From JADFNB01 sp036397455 (GTDB lineage: Bacteria > Gemmatimonadota > Gemmatimonadetes > Gemmatimonadales > GWC2-71-9), in the NCBI GenBank assembly GCA_036397455.1, contig DASWIX010000011.1, forward strand, positions 76,300-140,299: DNA of 64,000 nt, written 5' to 3'. The notes under the pieces were generated by a model that worked only from the letters and a program-made list of their open reading frames with translations, made no database searches and had not been told where the DNA came from. A program made the translations under genes and the position numbers. Shown in pieces: positions 53,771 to 63,092 of the stretch (position 1 is the stretch's first letter; each line of letters opens with the position of its first letter).

Positions 53771-55092
53771 GGCCTCTCAGCTTCCTCCTGGCCGCATCGG
53801 TGTGGTGCTGTGCGGAGGCGTTGGCCCAGGATACGGTTCCGCCGGTACCGGAAGGGGTGCGGGTGGGCATCACCTACACGCCGGGGGTACGGCCCGGGCT
53901 CCTGGTGCTCGGCGGGCCCCACACGGGGTTGCTGGACTCGGTACGGGCCATCATCGCACGAGACCTGGACTACAGCGATCGATTCGAGATCATCACCCTG
54001 CCCAGCGACGATTCCCTGGTCCTCGGCGTCCATGAAGCGGAGAACGGGTCGAGCGGCGGGGCGTTCGTGAACTACGGGCTCTACGCCGCCCTCGGGGCGG
54101 ACTACGCGGTCCACGTGCATGCGCCGCGTGACTCGCTGGTGATCGTGTCGCTGTACGACGTGCAGGGCGAGGGGGTACGGGGAGAGCCGAGCCTCGCTGA
54201 GGTTGCCGTCGATGCCCCGTCGTTTCGGTTGGCGGTGCATCGCGTGAGCGACCGGCTCGTCCAGGGCGCAACGGGCACACTGGGTGTCGCCGCGACCCGG
54301 TTGCTGCTGTTGCAGCGGCGTCGCGTCTATCGGGTGGACACCGATGGGGCGGATGTTGTCGCCATATCTCCGAGCGATGAGTCGGCCTTCTCACCGGGAT
54401 GGGGGCCGGGAGGGAAGCAGGTCGTTTACACCCAGCTGACTGACGGGGGGGGGCGGGTGTATCTGGCGGTTCCGGACGGAGCGCGTCGTCTGGTCACACC
54501 GACCGCCAGGGACTTGAACTACACGCCCGTGCTCTCTCCCGATGGCGAGGTCCTCGCCTTCAGCCGGTCCGGCGAGGATGGAACGGACATCTACACATAC
54601 AACGTCGTGCGCGACTGCTGTCTCCAGCGGTTGACCATCGGGCGCTTTTCCGATAATCTCAGCCCGACGTTCAGCCCCGACGGGCGGCGCATTGCGTTCG
54701 TCTCGACCCGAGCTGGACTGCCCCAGATTTACGCGATGACCGCGGACGGCACCGGGCAGGAGTTGTTCGCGCCGTTCGACTATGGGGTGACGGGGAGTTC
54801 CAACGCGCCGGAATGGTCACCGGACGGGCTGCATCTTGCCTTTCATCGGGACGTAGCTGGCAGCCCTCAGGTGTTCATCATGGACGTCGCGACCCAGACG
54901 GTGCGTCAATTGACGAGCGCCGGCCGTAACGAGGACCCGACGTGGGCGCCGGACGGCAGGCATCTGGCATTCGTCTCCAACAGGACGGGGAATCGGCAAC
55001 TCTGGATCATCGACATCGAGACCGGTCGGGTGCGGCAACTCACGCGGCTTGGGGACGCGCGTCTTCCTGCGTGGTCCCCGCGAATTGATTAA
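53767..55092 (+). CDS. tolB: Tol-Pal system protein TolB
   Basis: Periplasmic beta-propeller that binds Pal and TolA. 441 residues: signal peptide (LSFLLAASVWCCAEALAQ), N-terminal TolB domain (ARDLDYSDRFEIITLPSDDS) and WD40-like repeats recognisable as FSPGWGPGGKQVVYTQL, YTPVLSPDGEVLAFSRSG, LSPTFSPDGRRIAFVSTR, APEWSPDGLHLAFHRD and PTWAPDGRHLAFVSNRTGNR. GTG start overlaps the preceding stop. Confidence 0.95.
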   Translation: MRPLSFLLAASVWCCAEALAQDTVPPVPEGVRVGITYTPGVRPGLLVLGGPHTGLLDSVRAIIARDLDYSDRFEIITLPSDDSLVLGVHEAENGSSGGAFVNYGLYAALGADYAVHVHAPRDSLVIVSLYDVQGEGVRGEPSLAEVAVDAPSFRLAVHRVSDRLVQGATGTLGVAATRLLLLQRRRVYRVDTDGADVVAISPSDESAFSPGWGPGGKQVVYTQLTDGGGRVYLAVPDGARRLVTPTARDLNYTPVLSPDGEVLAFSRSGEDGTDIYTYNVVRDCCLQRLTIGRFSDNLSPTFSPDGRRIAFVSTRAGLPQIYAMTADGTGQELFAPFDYGVTGSSNAPEWSPDGLHLAFHRDVAGSPQVFIMDVATQTVRQLTSAGRNEDPTWAPDGRHLAFVSNRTGNRQLWIIDIETGRVRQLTRLGDARLPAWSPRID

Positions 55093-55150
55093 GTTTGGGG
55101 CCATAGGACCGGCCTCTGTGGCCACAACACTGGAACGGAGCAAACTAGCT

Positions 55151-55780
55151 ATGCGACTCTCGACAACTCTGGCAGTAGGCGTCGGCGCCATTCTCGTCGC
55201 CGCGGCGTGCGGCGGCAGTGCACCACCAGCGCCTCCTCCCGCACCGATGGTCGATTCAACCGCCATTCGCGATTCGATCGCTCGGGCCGAGGCTGCCCGG
55301 AGAGATCGGGACGACAGCGCACGGCGTGCGGCCGAGGAAGCGGAACGGATTGAAGCGCGGCGCCGATCCGACTCGGCGGACGCGATTCGTCGGGAGACGG
55401 AGCGCGTGCGCGGTATGTTCACGGCGCAGATTCGCTTCGACTACGACAAGTCGAACATTCGTCCGGGCGACGCGGCGATCCTCGATCAGAAGATCGCGAT
55501 CCTGCAGGCCAATCCGGAGCTCCGGATCACGATTACGGGTCACTGCGACGAACGGGGGTCCGATGAGTACAACTTCGCGCTCGGCAATCGCCGTGCGCTG
55601 TCGGCCAAGCAATACCTGACCGCCCGGGGGATCGCGGCCGATCGGATTGCCACGGCGTCGCGCGGCGAAGAGGCCCCGGCATCCATGGGGCATGACGAGG
55701 CGGCGTGGCAGCAAAACCGTCGAGACGAGTTTGACATCACGGCCGGGGGCCAGCAGCTACGGGCACCCGGGGGCATGTGA
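55151..55780 (+). CDS. pal: Peptidoglycan-associated lipoprotein Pal
   Basis: Outer-membrane lipoprotein that grips peptidoglycan. 209 residues from ATG 55151 with GGAGCAAAC upstream: signal sequence and lipobox (LVAAACGG), an Ala/Arg/Asp-rich charged helix (about residues 40-90), and an OmpA-like domain with IRFDYDKSNIRPGDAAILDQ, ITGHCDERGSDEYNFALGNR and RALSAKQYL. The 58-bp gap from tolB is small. The charged coiled segment before the OmpA domain is longer than in E. coli Pal. Confidence 0.95.
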   Translation: MRLSTTLAVGVGAILVAAACGGSAPPAPPPAPMVDSTAIRDSIARAEAARRDRDDSARRAAEEAERIEARRRSDSADAIRRETERVRGMFTAQIRFDYDKSNIRPGDAAILDQKIAILQANPELRITITGHCDERGSDEYNFALGNRRALSAKQYLTARGIAADRIATASRGEEAPASMGHDEAAWQQNRRDEFDITAGGQQLRAPGGM

Positions 55781-56562
55781 GGCCGACGCGCCTCCCACTC
55801 GCCGCGGTGCTTGCCCTGAGCGGCTGCGCGCTCAAGGGTGACGTTCGCCGCGTCGAGCAGCAAGTCCAGACGCTACGCATTGAGACAGCCCGCGCGGACT
55901 CCGCGCGGGCTGTCGAGTTGGATCGACTGCTCCAGAGCATTCTGGTTCTGCTTGACGACATGCAGGACACGCTCGCCGCGCAGCAACGCTGGCTGGTGGT
56001 GATGCGTGGCGAAATGCGTTCCGACATTACGGAACTGCAGCGGCAACTGGTGCAAATCCAGGAATTGACGGGGCAGAGCCAGCAGCGCCTGACCGAAATG
56101 CGAACCCAACTCGAGCGCCGCGCGACGATGGTCGGTGTGGCGCCGACCGGCCCCACGGATACGACGGTGATGGGCGCCCAACCGGGGCTGCCCCCTCCAG
56201 ACGAACTTTTCGATATCTCTCTCACGCAACTTCGTCGCGGCAGCCCACAGGCCGCTCGGGCCGGCTTCACCCAGTTCCTGCAGGCGTACGGTGGTCACCG
56301 GCGGGCGGGTGATGCGCAGTTCTTCATCGGGGAGTCGTGGGCCGGGTCGGATCTCGATTCCGCCGCCGCGGCCTATCAGGCCGTGGTCGATTCCCACCCG
56401 AACTCGCCGCGTGCGCCGGCGGCGCTTTACAAGCTGGGACTCGTCGCCGAACAGCGCGGAAACACCGCCGCCGCACGGGTGTTCTACAACCGGGTCATTG
56501 CCGGGTATCCGCATTCCGAGGAAGCGGCCCTGGCACGCGACAAACTGAACCCCGGCCCCTAA
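55777..56562 (+). CDS. cpoB: Tol-Pal cell-division coordinator CpoB (YbgF)
   Basis: 261 residues, GTG start in the pal stop. Signal/lipobox (LPLAAVLALSGC), an N-terminal coiled coil (about 20-110; VRRVEQQVQTLRIETARADS, ELQRQLVQIQELTGQSQQR) and C-terminal TPR repeats (FTQFLQAYGGHRRAGDAQFF, SPRAPAALYKLGLVAEQRGN, GYPHSEEAALARDKL). This is the usual last gene of a tol-pal cluster. In E. coli CpoB is soluble; here a Cys suggests lipidation. Confidence 0.92.
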   Translation: MRPTRLPLAAVLALSGCALKGDVRRVEQQVQTLRIETARADSARAVELDRLLQSILVLLDDMQDTLAAQQRWLVVMRGEMRSDITELQRQLVQIQELTGQSQQRLTEMRTQLERRATMVGVAPTGPTDTTVMGAQPGLPPPDELFDISLTQLRRGSPQAARAGFTQFLQAYGGHRRAGDAQFFIGESWAGSDLDSAAAAYQAVVDSHPNSPRAPAALYKLGLVAEQRGNTAAARVFYNRVIAGYPHSEEAALARDKLNPGP

Positions 56563-56586
56563 CCGCCCACGAGGCGGCCTCCGGCT

Positions 56587-59500
56587 ATGGCGAAGACCCC
56601 TAACCGCGGCGAGATGCCCTTCCTGGACCATCTCGAGGAGTTGCGGTGGCGCATCCTCTGGAGTCTCGCCGCGCTCGTGGTGGGCGCGGTGGTCGGGTAC
56701 TTCATCGTCCAGCACTTTCAGGTGCTGGAGATCCTCAAGCGCCCGATCTCACCGTTCCTGCCAGTGGATCGCCTGTACATCACCCGTCCCACCGATGCGT
56801 TTCTTATCACCATGAAGCTCGCCGTCCTGGTGGGCACGGTGCTCGCGTCACCGGTGCTCGTGTGGCAGATGTGGCGATTTCTCGCGCCGGCGTTGCACGA
56901 CCGGGAACGCCGGTTCGTCATACCGGCCGGGATCGCCGGCGCCTTGCTGTTTTGCCTTGGCGTGTTCCTCGCCTATCTGTGGGTTCTGCCGGCGGCGCTA
57001 CGCATTCTGTTCAGCTTCCAGCAGGCGGATCTCGAACCGATCATCACCGCGAACGAGTACTTTGGCTTTGCGATCCAGATCGTCCTCGCGTTCGGGCTGA
57101 TGTTCGAGTTGCCGTTGGTGATGATCATGCTGGCGGCGATGCGCATCGTGAATCCGGTGTTCTTTGCGAAAAACCGCCCCTATGCACTCGTCATCGCCGC
57201 GATCATTGCCGCGTTCCTGACCCCGCCAGACGTCCTGTCGTTGTTGCTGATGCTGGGACCGTTGCTCGTGCTGTACGAGAGTGGCATCGCGATCGGGCGT
57301 CTCGTCTGGCGGGCCCGCCGGCCACCCTCGATCGGCGGGGCGGCGGTCGTCCTGTTGTTGTGCCTGCTGCCGGGCGACGCGCGGGCGCAGGATCGGCCTC
57401 CCCGCGGACGGCCTGATTCGACAAGAGCGCGGCCTCCCGGACAAGACTCCACCGCCGTGCCTCGCGGACTCATCGACACCGCGACCGCCAGGAAACTCGG
57501 ACTTCCTACCGGACCGTCGCGTTCGTTCCCTTCGGCCGACTCGGTCATGCGCGCGCTGCTCGCGCTGACGGGCTATCGCGTGATCCGCTATGCCGCCGAT
57601 AGCGTGGTGCTCCACGCCGACACCCAGTCGGTCGAACTGATCGGCGCGGCGCTTGTCGAGCAGGAAGGCGCGACGCTGGAAGCGGACTCGGTGTACTACT
57701 CGCAAGCCACCAACCGACTCCGGGCACTGGGGTCGCCGACGCTCTTTCAGCGGGGGACGGTGCTGCTCGGCGAGGACATGAGCTATGACACCGAAGCGCG
57801 CCGCGGGAACGTCGAGCGCGCGCTGACCACGTTCAAGCAGGCCGGGGTCGACTGGTACATGCGGGGCGGCCTGTCGATCGATTCGGCGTCCGTCCGGCTG
57901 TATGCGGGTCACAGTGACGTCACGAGTTGCGATCTGCCCGTGCCGCACTATCACTTTGCGGCGGGGTCGGTCAAATGGGTCACCAACACCCTCATGGTCG
58001 CTCGACCGGCCGTGCTCTACGTACGTGACGTGCCGATCCTGTGGCTGCCGTTCATCTTCCAGGACATCCGGCCCGGACGTCGATCGGGGATTCTGGTGCC
58101 GCGGTTCGGCATCAACGACGTGGTGCGTACGAACCCCGGTTTCCGACGGCACGTGTCCAACGTCGGCTACTATATTGCGATCAACGACTACATTGATTTC
58201 CAGGCGTCGCTCGACTGGTTTGCCGAGACCTCGGTGACGTTCGATGGTGAAACGCGGTATCGATGGCGTGACCGCTTCGTGCGCGGTGGGCTGGCGGTGG
58301 CGAGGGTGTTCGAATCGGGACGAGACGGCGGCCCCGGCGGGCGCTCGCTGCGTCTTCGCTGGGGCCACCAGCAGAGCTTCGACCAACGAACCAAGCTGGC
58401 GGCCAGCGTCGACTACGCCACGAGCGCGCGCGTCGTCGAGCGGAACACTGTCGATCCGTTCCTCGCGACCGCCACCCTTGGCAGCAACATCAACTTCTCG
58501 AAACAACTCGACTGGGGCCGACTCGATATCGGCGGCTCACGCCGGCAAGACCTCACCAACGGGGCGGTAACCCAGACGCTGCCGACCTTGTCGCTCACAC
58601 CCGTTCCCATCGATCTGGCGTCAAGCGTGACGTGGTCGCCGTCCCTGACCGTCACGAACGCACGCGCGTTCGCTCAGCGATCGGGCACCGTGCCCGCGGT
58701 ACCGGCCCCCGGGGACACCGCGCTGCCGCTGGACACGATTCTCAGCGAGAATCGTACAACCGACGTTCGCTTTGCGACGCCGCTCCGCGTCGGCCGGTGG
58801 AACCTGCAGAATAGCATCTCCATCCGCGACTTCATTACCGAGACGCGCAGTACCGAGCGACGCGTCGATCCGGATAACCCGGCCGATACGATCCAGCGAT
58901 TCTATGGTGTCGACTTCAACACCGGCGTCGACTGGAACACCGGCATCAACCTGCCGACGTTGTTCGCGGCGTCCTGGAAGCTGCAGCCTCAGCTCGGCAT
59001 CCAGAATACGACGTCGGGGCCATTCCTGTTGCGCAATCGCAATACGAACGGCGCCTGGGTTCGCCAGGGCAAGCGGCTCTCCCTCTCCGCCTCGCTCACG
59101 CCGACGTTTTTCGGTTTCTTCCCGGGCGTCGGGCCTATTGCCCGGATTCGCCACGCGGTCACGCCGGTGCTGTCCTGGAACTACGCGCCGGAGGCGGAAG
59201 TGCCTGAAGACTACGCGCGCGCGCTGGATCCCTCCGGGCGGAACCCCAATCGCACGAGCCCGGCGCAGCAGCGGATCACGGTCGGATTGTCCCAGACGTT
59301 CGAGGGGAAGTTCGGCTCGCCGCCGGGAGACACGACTGACGGCCGGAATGCCCGAAAGATCAAGTTGCTTTCCCTGCAGACCTCGGCGGTCACGTACGAT
59401 TTTGAGCAAGCGAAGGACTCGGGGCGTACCGGATGGGTCACGCCGTCCATGACCAATCAGTTCAGCAGCGACCTGCTCCCCGGGTTCTCCGTCGGCACCA

Positions 59501-60108
59501 CGCACGATCTGTGGGACGGCCCGGCGGGGGCGGAGGGCACGCGGTTCGACCCGTTCCTCAGTCGGGTGTCCGCCCGCTTTACCATCTCGCAGGCGACGGT
59601 GCTCGGGCTCGCCGGGTTGATCAGTGCGCGGCCCGCGCCGGAACCCTCGGTGGAGGCTGTGGAGGACACCCCCGACGCGGAGGCGTTGGAGGAGGACATT
59701 ATCCCCGACGTGCGGGGCGATCCATACCGCAACGAAGCGCGCCCGCTCCGCTCGGGCGGCCGCGGCCGGCCGTTCAGCGCCTCGTTCACGTACGACGATC
59801 AACGACCCAGGGCCGCGAGCGGAGCCGACAGCACCCTTGCGGCGCCACCCACCAACCGGACCTTAGGCGTGTCGTTTGCCTTCGATCCGACGCCCAAGTG
59901 GTCCGTGTCGTGGACGACTCAGTACAATCTCAGCACGCGCCAATTCGGGCAGCATGTCGTGCGGCTCGAGCGGGACATGCACCGCTGGCGTGCGACGTTT
60001 CAATTCCTCAAGTCGCCCAACGGGAACTTCGCGTTCAATTTTTTCATCACGTTGACTGATCAACCCGACATCCGTTTCCAATACGACCAGCAGACGGTTT
60101 CGCAGTAG
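56587..60108 (+). CDS. TatC-LptD fusion: twin-arginine translocase TatC joined to LPS-assembly protein LptD
   Basis: One unbroken frame of 1173 codons. Residues 1-247 are a full TatC: FLDHLEELRWRI, SPVLVWQMWRFLAPALHDRE, LTPPDVLSLLLMLGPLLVLY, six membrane helices, C-terminus in the cytoplasm. Then come a basic stretch RLVWRARRPPS, a hydrophobic run IGGAAVVLLLCLLPGDARAQ (249-268) and the peptidase-like A265-R-A267. That is the n/h/c layout of a Sec signal peptide in the right topology. Residues from 268 are an LptD: an OstA/LptA-like domain (about 330-430, VELIGAALVEQEGATLEADS) and an outer-membrane barrel (TSCDLPVPHYHF, LWLPFIFQDIRPGRRSGILV, ending QFLKSPNGNFAFNFFI). Inference: signal peptidase separates the halves. 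No convincing internal start with ribosome binding site is seen. It sits directly after cpoB. Confidence 0.9.
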   Translation: MAKTPNRGEMPFLDHLEELRWRILWSLAALVVGAVVGYFIVQHFQVLEILKRPISPFLPVDRLYITRPTDAFLITMKLAVLVGTVLASPVLVWQMWRFLAPALHDRERRFVIPAGIAGALLFCLGVFLAYLWVLPAALRILFSFQQADLEPIITANEYFGFAIQIVLAFGLMFELPLVMIMLAAMRIVNPVFFAKNRPYALVIAAIIAAFLTPPDVLSLLLMLGPLLVLYESGIAIGRLVWRARRPPSIGGAAVVLLLCLLPGDARAQDRPPRGRPDSTRARPPGQDSTAVPRGLIDTATARKLGLPTGPSRSFPSADSVMRALLALTGYRVIRYAADSVVLHADTQSVELIGAALVEQEGATLEADSVYYSQATNRLRALGSPTLFQRGTVLLGEDMSYDTEARRGNVERALTTFKQAGVDWYMRGGLSIDSASVRLYAGHSDVTSCDLPVPHYHFAAGSVKWVTNTLMVARPAVLYVRDVPILWLPFIFQDIRPGRRSGILVPRFGINDVVRTNPGFRRHVSNVGYYIAINDYIDFQASLDWFAETSVTFDGETRYRWRDRFVRGGLAVARVFESGRDGGPGGRSLRLRWGHQQSFDQRTKLAASVDYATSARVVERNTVDPFLATATLGSNINFSKQLDWGRLDIGGSRRQDLTNGAVTQTLPTLSLTPVPIDLASSVTWSPSLTVTNARAFAQRSGTVPAVPAPGDTALPLDTILSENRTTDVRFATPLRVGRWNLQNSISIRDFITETRSTERRVDPDNPADTIQRFYGVDFNTGVDWNTGINLPTLFAASWKLQPQLGIQNTTSGPFLLRNRNTNGAWVRQGKRLSLSASLTPTFFGFFPGVGPIARIRHAVTPVLSWNYAPEAEVPEDYARALDPSGRNPNRTSPAQQRITVGLSQTFEGKFGSPPGDTTDGRNARKIKLLSLQTSAVTYDFEQAKDSGRTGWVTPSMTNQFSSDLLPGFSVGTTHDLWDGPAGAEGTRFDPFLSRVSARFTISQATVLGLAGLISARPAPEPSVEAVEDTPDAEALEEDIIPDVRGDPYRNEARPLRSGGRGRPFSASFTYDDQRPRAASGADSTLAAPPTNRTLGVSFAFDPTPKWSVSWTTQYNLSTRQFGQHVVRLERDMHRWRATFQFLKSPNGNFAFNFFITLTDQPDIRFQYDQQTVSQ

Positions 60109-60266
60109 CGAGTCGTTGGCGCGCGTCGTGTCGTCCCCAAAAGTGGACATGACTTCCGGAGTCCATACCGGGTAAGTCTTTTTCCGACAATAGGTTATAT
60201 TGACATCGCGGCGGCGGCATAGTGCCTGCATTGCTTGGGTATTTGAACCTCAGCCACGAGCGACGT

Positions 60267-61454
60267 ATGTCACGACAGCTTGTACTCCTCACATCATTTC
60301 TTGTCGTCGTTGGCTGTGATCGCGTCGTCGACGCGACGATCGAACGACCAACCAACCTGACTTATCACCTCGACCCGAGTGGTGATCCCGAGGCGCCCGC
60401 CGGCCTGTTGCTGCAATGGGACCCGGTGGCACACAACGACCTCGAGGTCTACAACGTCTACTCCCGTCCGGATGCGTCGTCGTCGTTTGACCTGCGAGGA
60501 TCGACGACGTCCACCACATTCCATGACGTTGGCATCCCCGATCTCCTCTACGCGGTGACGGCGGTCGGCCGGGGCGGGTCGGAGAGCGGCCTGAGCGACG
60601 AAATCCTCGTGGACGAGCGGCTCCGGCTCGATCGGCCGTCCTTCCTGACCAGCGTGTCGCTCGATGGTGCCGTGCATCTCACGTGGAGCGACAATCCGTT
60701 CCTGTCGGAACCGACCGGATTTGCCCGCTATCGCGTGTATAGCGCCGAGGCGAGCGGGTCGGTTGGTGTAGTGGACTGCTTCGATCCCTGGACGCTCGAA
60801 GGAACGACCGTGGCGCCTGCCTTCCTCGCCTCGGCCTTGCCGAATGGGGAGTCCCGCTGCTTCGGGGTCGCGGCGGAAAGCGTGGAGGGTTGGGAGAGCT
60901 TGTGGTCCGATCTGCGGCCCGACACTCCGCGTCCGGATGCTCGGAATGTGCTGATGTTCGCGGACGATGTCGATGGGACGCGTGCGGGGTTTCGGTTTTT
61001 CCTGGATGGCAACGGCGATGGCGTGGCTGGCCCGCTCGAGCTTGGCCTCGTCGGGTCCAGTAGCTCGATTAGCATCGACTTCTGGGTGTTCCGCGATCCC
61101 ACGACGCTCGAGTTCTTCTTCGTACCGTTGCGGTCGGGGACGACGGTTGCGTTCTATGACGGGGATCCCTCCGACGCCGACATCGACCCAGTCGATGATC
61201 TGACGTCGATCGACATTGCTCCGGAAACAGGCTTTGCACGCTCGGCGATTCAAGCGGTCCCGGGGATCGGATACGCGTTCGAAACGCTCGGCATCGGTGG
61301 GGAGTTGCACTACGGAGCCATCCGCGTCACCCACGTCGGTCCGGACATCGTGATTTTCGACTGGAGTTATCAGACCTCGGCAGGCAATCCGGAACTCGCC
61401 GTGCGGGGCGGTCTCCCGACGTTCGCGGGTGGGGGCGTCGTCATCAGGCGGTAG
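60267..61454 (+). CDS. Lipoprotein with fibronectin type III-like domain
   Basis: 395 residues from ATG 60267: signal and lipobox (LVLLTSFLVVVGC), then an FN3-like unit (LLLQWDPVAHNDLEVYNVYS, LLYAVTAVGRGGSESGLSDE) and a second related segment (VHLTWSDNPF, FARYRVYSAEASG), followed by a beta-rich C-terminal half without a recognised family. Probably surface or periplasmic. The 158-bp upstream gap has an AT-rich TTATATTG that could be a -10 box, so it may be a separate unit from the TatC-LptD gene. Confidence 0.78.
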   Translation: MSRQLVLLTSFLVVVGCDRVVDATIERPTNLTYHLDPSGDPEAPAGLLLQWDPVAHNDLEVYNVYSRPDASSSFDLRGSTTSTTFHDVGIPDLLYAVTAVGRGGSESGLSDEILVDERLRLDRPSFLTSVSLDGAVHLTWSDNPFLSEPTGFARYRVYSAEASGSVGVVDCFDPWTLEGTTVAPAFLASALPNGESRCFGVAAESVEGWESLWSDLRPDTPRPDARNVLMFADDVDGTRAGFRFFLDGNGDGVAGPLELGLVGSSSSISIDFWVFRDPTTLEFFFVPLRSGTTVAFYDGDPSDADIDPVDDLTSIDIAPETGFARSAIQAVPGIGYAFETLGIGGELHYGAIRVTHVGPDIVIFDWSYQTSAGNPELAVRGGLPTFAGGGVVIRR

Positions 61455-61507
61455 TGCACGCGGCGCCGGGTGGCGCCGGAGGAAGGCCACGGATGATTGG
61501 CGTTGCG

Positions 61508-61532
61508 GCGGGACCTGAACCCCAGGTCCCGC
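61508..61532 (+). terminator. Strong hairpin between the FN3 lipoprotein and hutH
   Basis: GCGGGACCTG (61508-61517) and CAGGTCCCGC (61523-61532) form a perfect 10-bp stem around the loop AACCC, 54 bp after the lipoprotein stop. The following bases TGTTGTG hold only scattered T, so it is a weak-tail terminator candidate. Confidence 0.45.
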
Positions 61533-61580
61533 TGTTGTGCGTCGGCCACTGCCTGCTCTCCCATCTTGCTTCCCCGCCTC

Positions 61581-61586
61581 TATATT
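61581..61586 (+). promoter_or_regulatory. -10-like TATATT just before hutH
   Basis: TATATT sits 6 bases before the hutH ATG, so transcription from it would begin at or next to the start codon and give a leaderless mRNA. No matching -35 was found (TTGCTT at 61566 is too close), so the assignment is weak. Confidence 0.3.
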
Positions 61587-61592
61587 CCCGCC

Positions 61593-63092
61593 ATGCCAAC
61601 GGAGATCGTACTCGACGGATGCTCGCTCACGGTTGCGGACGTCGCGGCGGTGGCACGCAATGGGGCGGCGGTGCGCATCGCCGACGGCGCCGCCCGCGTG
61701 GCGGAAGCGGCACGCGACGTGGTCGACGCGGCCGTAGCGAGCGGTGCGACGATCTACGGAGTCAATACCGGGTTCGGGCGCTTGCAAAACGTCCGCATTC
61801 CCCCCGACCAACTGCGACAGCTCCAACGCAATCTCGTCGTGAGCCACGCGGCCGGGGTCGGCGACCCGTTGCCGCGCGAGATCGTGCGCGCGGCCATGTT
61901 GCTGCGGGCCAATGTCCTGATCCGACCCACGAGCGGCGTGCGCGTCGCCATCGCCCAACGTCTCGTGGATCTCCTGCATGCCGGGATGCATCCGGTCGTA
62001 CCGGAACAAGGCAGCGTGGGGGCCAGTGGGGACCTGGTGCCCCTGGCACACGTGGCGCTCGCGATGATCGGTGAAGGCGACGTCGAGCAGGGTGGTCGGA
62101 TCGTGTCCGCGGCCGATGCCTTGAAGCGCGCGGGACTGGAGCCGATCGAGTTTCTTGCAAAAGAAGCCTTGTCGTTCATCAACGGGACGCAGATGCAAAG
62201 CGCGGTACTGGCGCTCGCGGTGCATGACGCACGGAACCTGTGGCGCAGCGCCCATGTCGCAGCCGCGATGTCTATCGAAGCCCTGCGTGGGACGCCGGAC
62301 CCGTTCGACGCGCGCTTGCACGCCGAGCGACCGCATCCGGGTCAGGTCCAGTCGGCGGCGCTGCTCGCCTCCCTGCTCGCCGACAGCGAGATTCGTGAGT
62401 CGCACCGCCAAGGTGATTCCCGCGTCCAGGACGCGTACAGCCTTCGCTGCACTCCTCAGGTCCTTGGAACGGTCTTCGACACGATCGAGTTCGCCGCCAC
62501 GACGCTTGGCGTGGAATTGAACGCTTCGACCGACAACCCGCTCGTCATCGGTGATACGATCCTGTCCGGTGGGAACTTCCACGGCCAGCCGGTGGCGCTG
62601 GCGCTCGATGTCGTCGCGATTGCGCTGACGACGCTGGCCGGCATGGCGGAACGCAGGCTCGACCGGCTGATGAATCCGGATCTGTCACACGGTCTCCCCG
62701 CGTTCCTCGCGCCGGATGCCGGCCTGCAATCGGGGTTCATGATGGTGCAGGTCGTCGCGGCGGCGCTCGTCGCCGAGTCTCGCACCTTGTGCATGCCCGC
62801 AAGTATCCAGTCGATCCCGACCGAGGCCAACCAGGAGGACTTCGTGCCGATGGGCATGGCGGCGGCGTTCAAGGTCCGTCGCGTGTTGGCGAACGCCCAG
62901 CGTGTGGTGGCGGCGGAACTGATGTGCGCGGCCCAGGGGCTCGAGTTTCTGAAGCCCCTTCGTCCCAGTGCTCGCGTCGCATCGGCTGTCGAGCGTGTGC
63001 GTGCCGTGGTGGCGCCGCTCGAATCCGACCGTGCGCTCAGTGCCGATCTTGAGGCCCTCCGCGCGCTGCTACAGGAAGGAGCGCTCGCATGA
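61593..63092 (+). CDS. hutH: Histidine ammonia-lyase
   Basis: Converts histidine to urocanate and ammonia, the first step of histidine degradation. 499 residues: YGVNTGFGRLQNVRIP, the MIO-forming Ala-Ser-Gly at 144-146 (GSVGASGDLVPLAHVAL), EALSFINGTQMQSAVLAL, LNASTDNPLV, SGGNFHGQPVALALD and IQSIPTEANQEDFVPMG. Length is normal. ATG at 61593 gives the usual N-terminus; an open extension upstream runs through the hairpin and is rejected. hutU overlaps its stop. Confidence 0.96.
   Translation: MPTEIVLDGCSLTVADVAAVARNGAAVRIADGAARVAEAARDVVDAAVASGATIYGVNTGFGRLQNVRIPPDQLRQLQRNLVVSHAAGVGDPLPREIVRAAMLLRANVLIRPTSGVRVAIAQRLVDLLHAGMHPVVPEQGSVGASGDLVPLAHVALAMIGEGDVEQGGRIVSAADALKRAGLEPIEFLAKEALSFINGTQMQSAVLALAVHDARNLWRSAHVAAAMSIEALRGTPDPFDARLHAERPHPGQVQSAALLASLLADSEIRESHRQGDSRVQDAYSLRCTPQVLGTVFDTIEFAATTLGVELNASTDNPLVIGDTILSGGNFHGQPVALALDVVAIALTTLAGMAERRLDRLMNPDLSHGLPAFLAPDAGLQSGFMMVQVVAAALVAESRTLCMPASIQSIPTEANQEDFVPMGMAAAFKVRRVLANAQRVVAAELMCAAQGLEFLKPLRPSARVASAVERVRAVVAPLESDRALSADLEALRALLQEGALA

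Noticed and set aside
56587..57400. LptD starting independently at an internal GTG near the end of TatC
   Set aside because: In-frame GTG codons in the last TatC helix lack an upstream ribosome binding site, and the resulting N-terminus would begin inside a membrane helix; a single fused product fits better.
60294..62582. 762-codon open frame on the minus strand
   Set aside because: It runs antisense to the FN3 lipoprotein and hutH, has Arg/His/Pro/Gly-rich composition typical of GC-rich shadow frames, and shows no recognisable domain.
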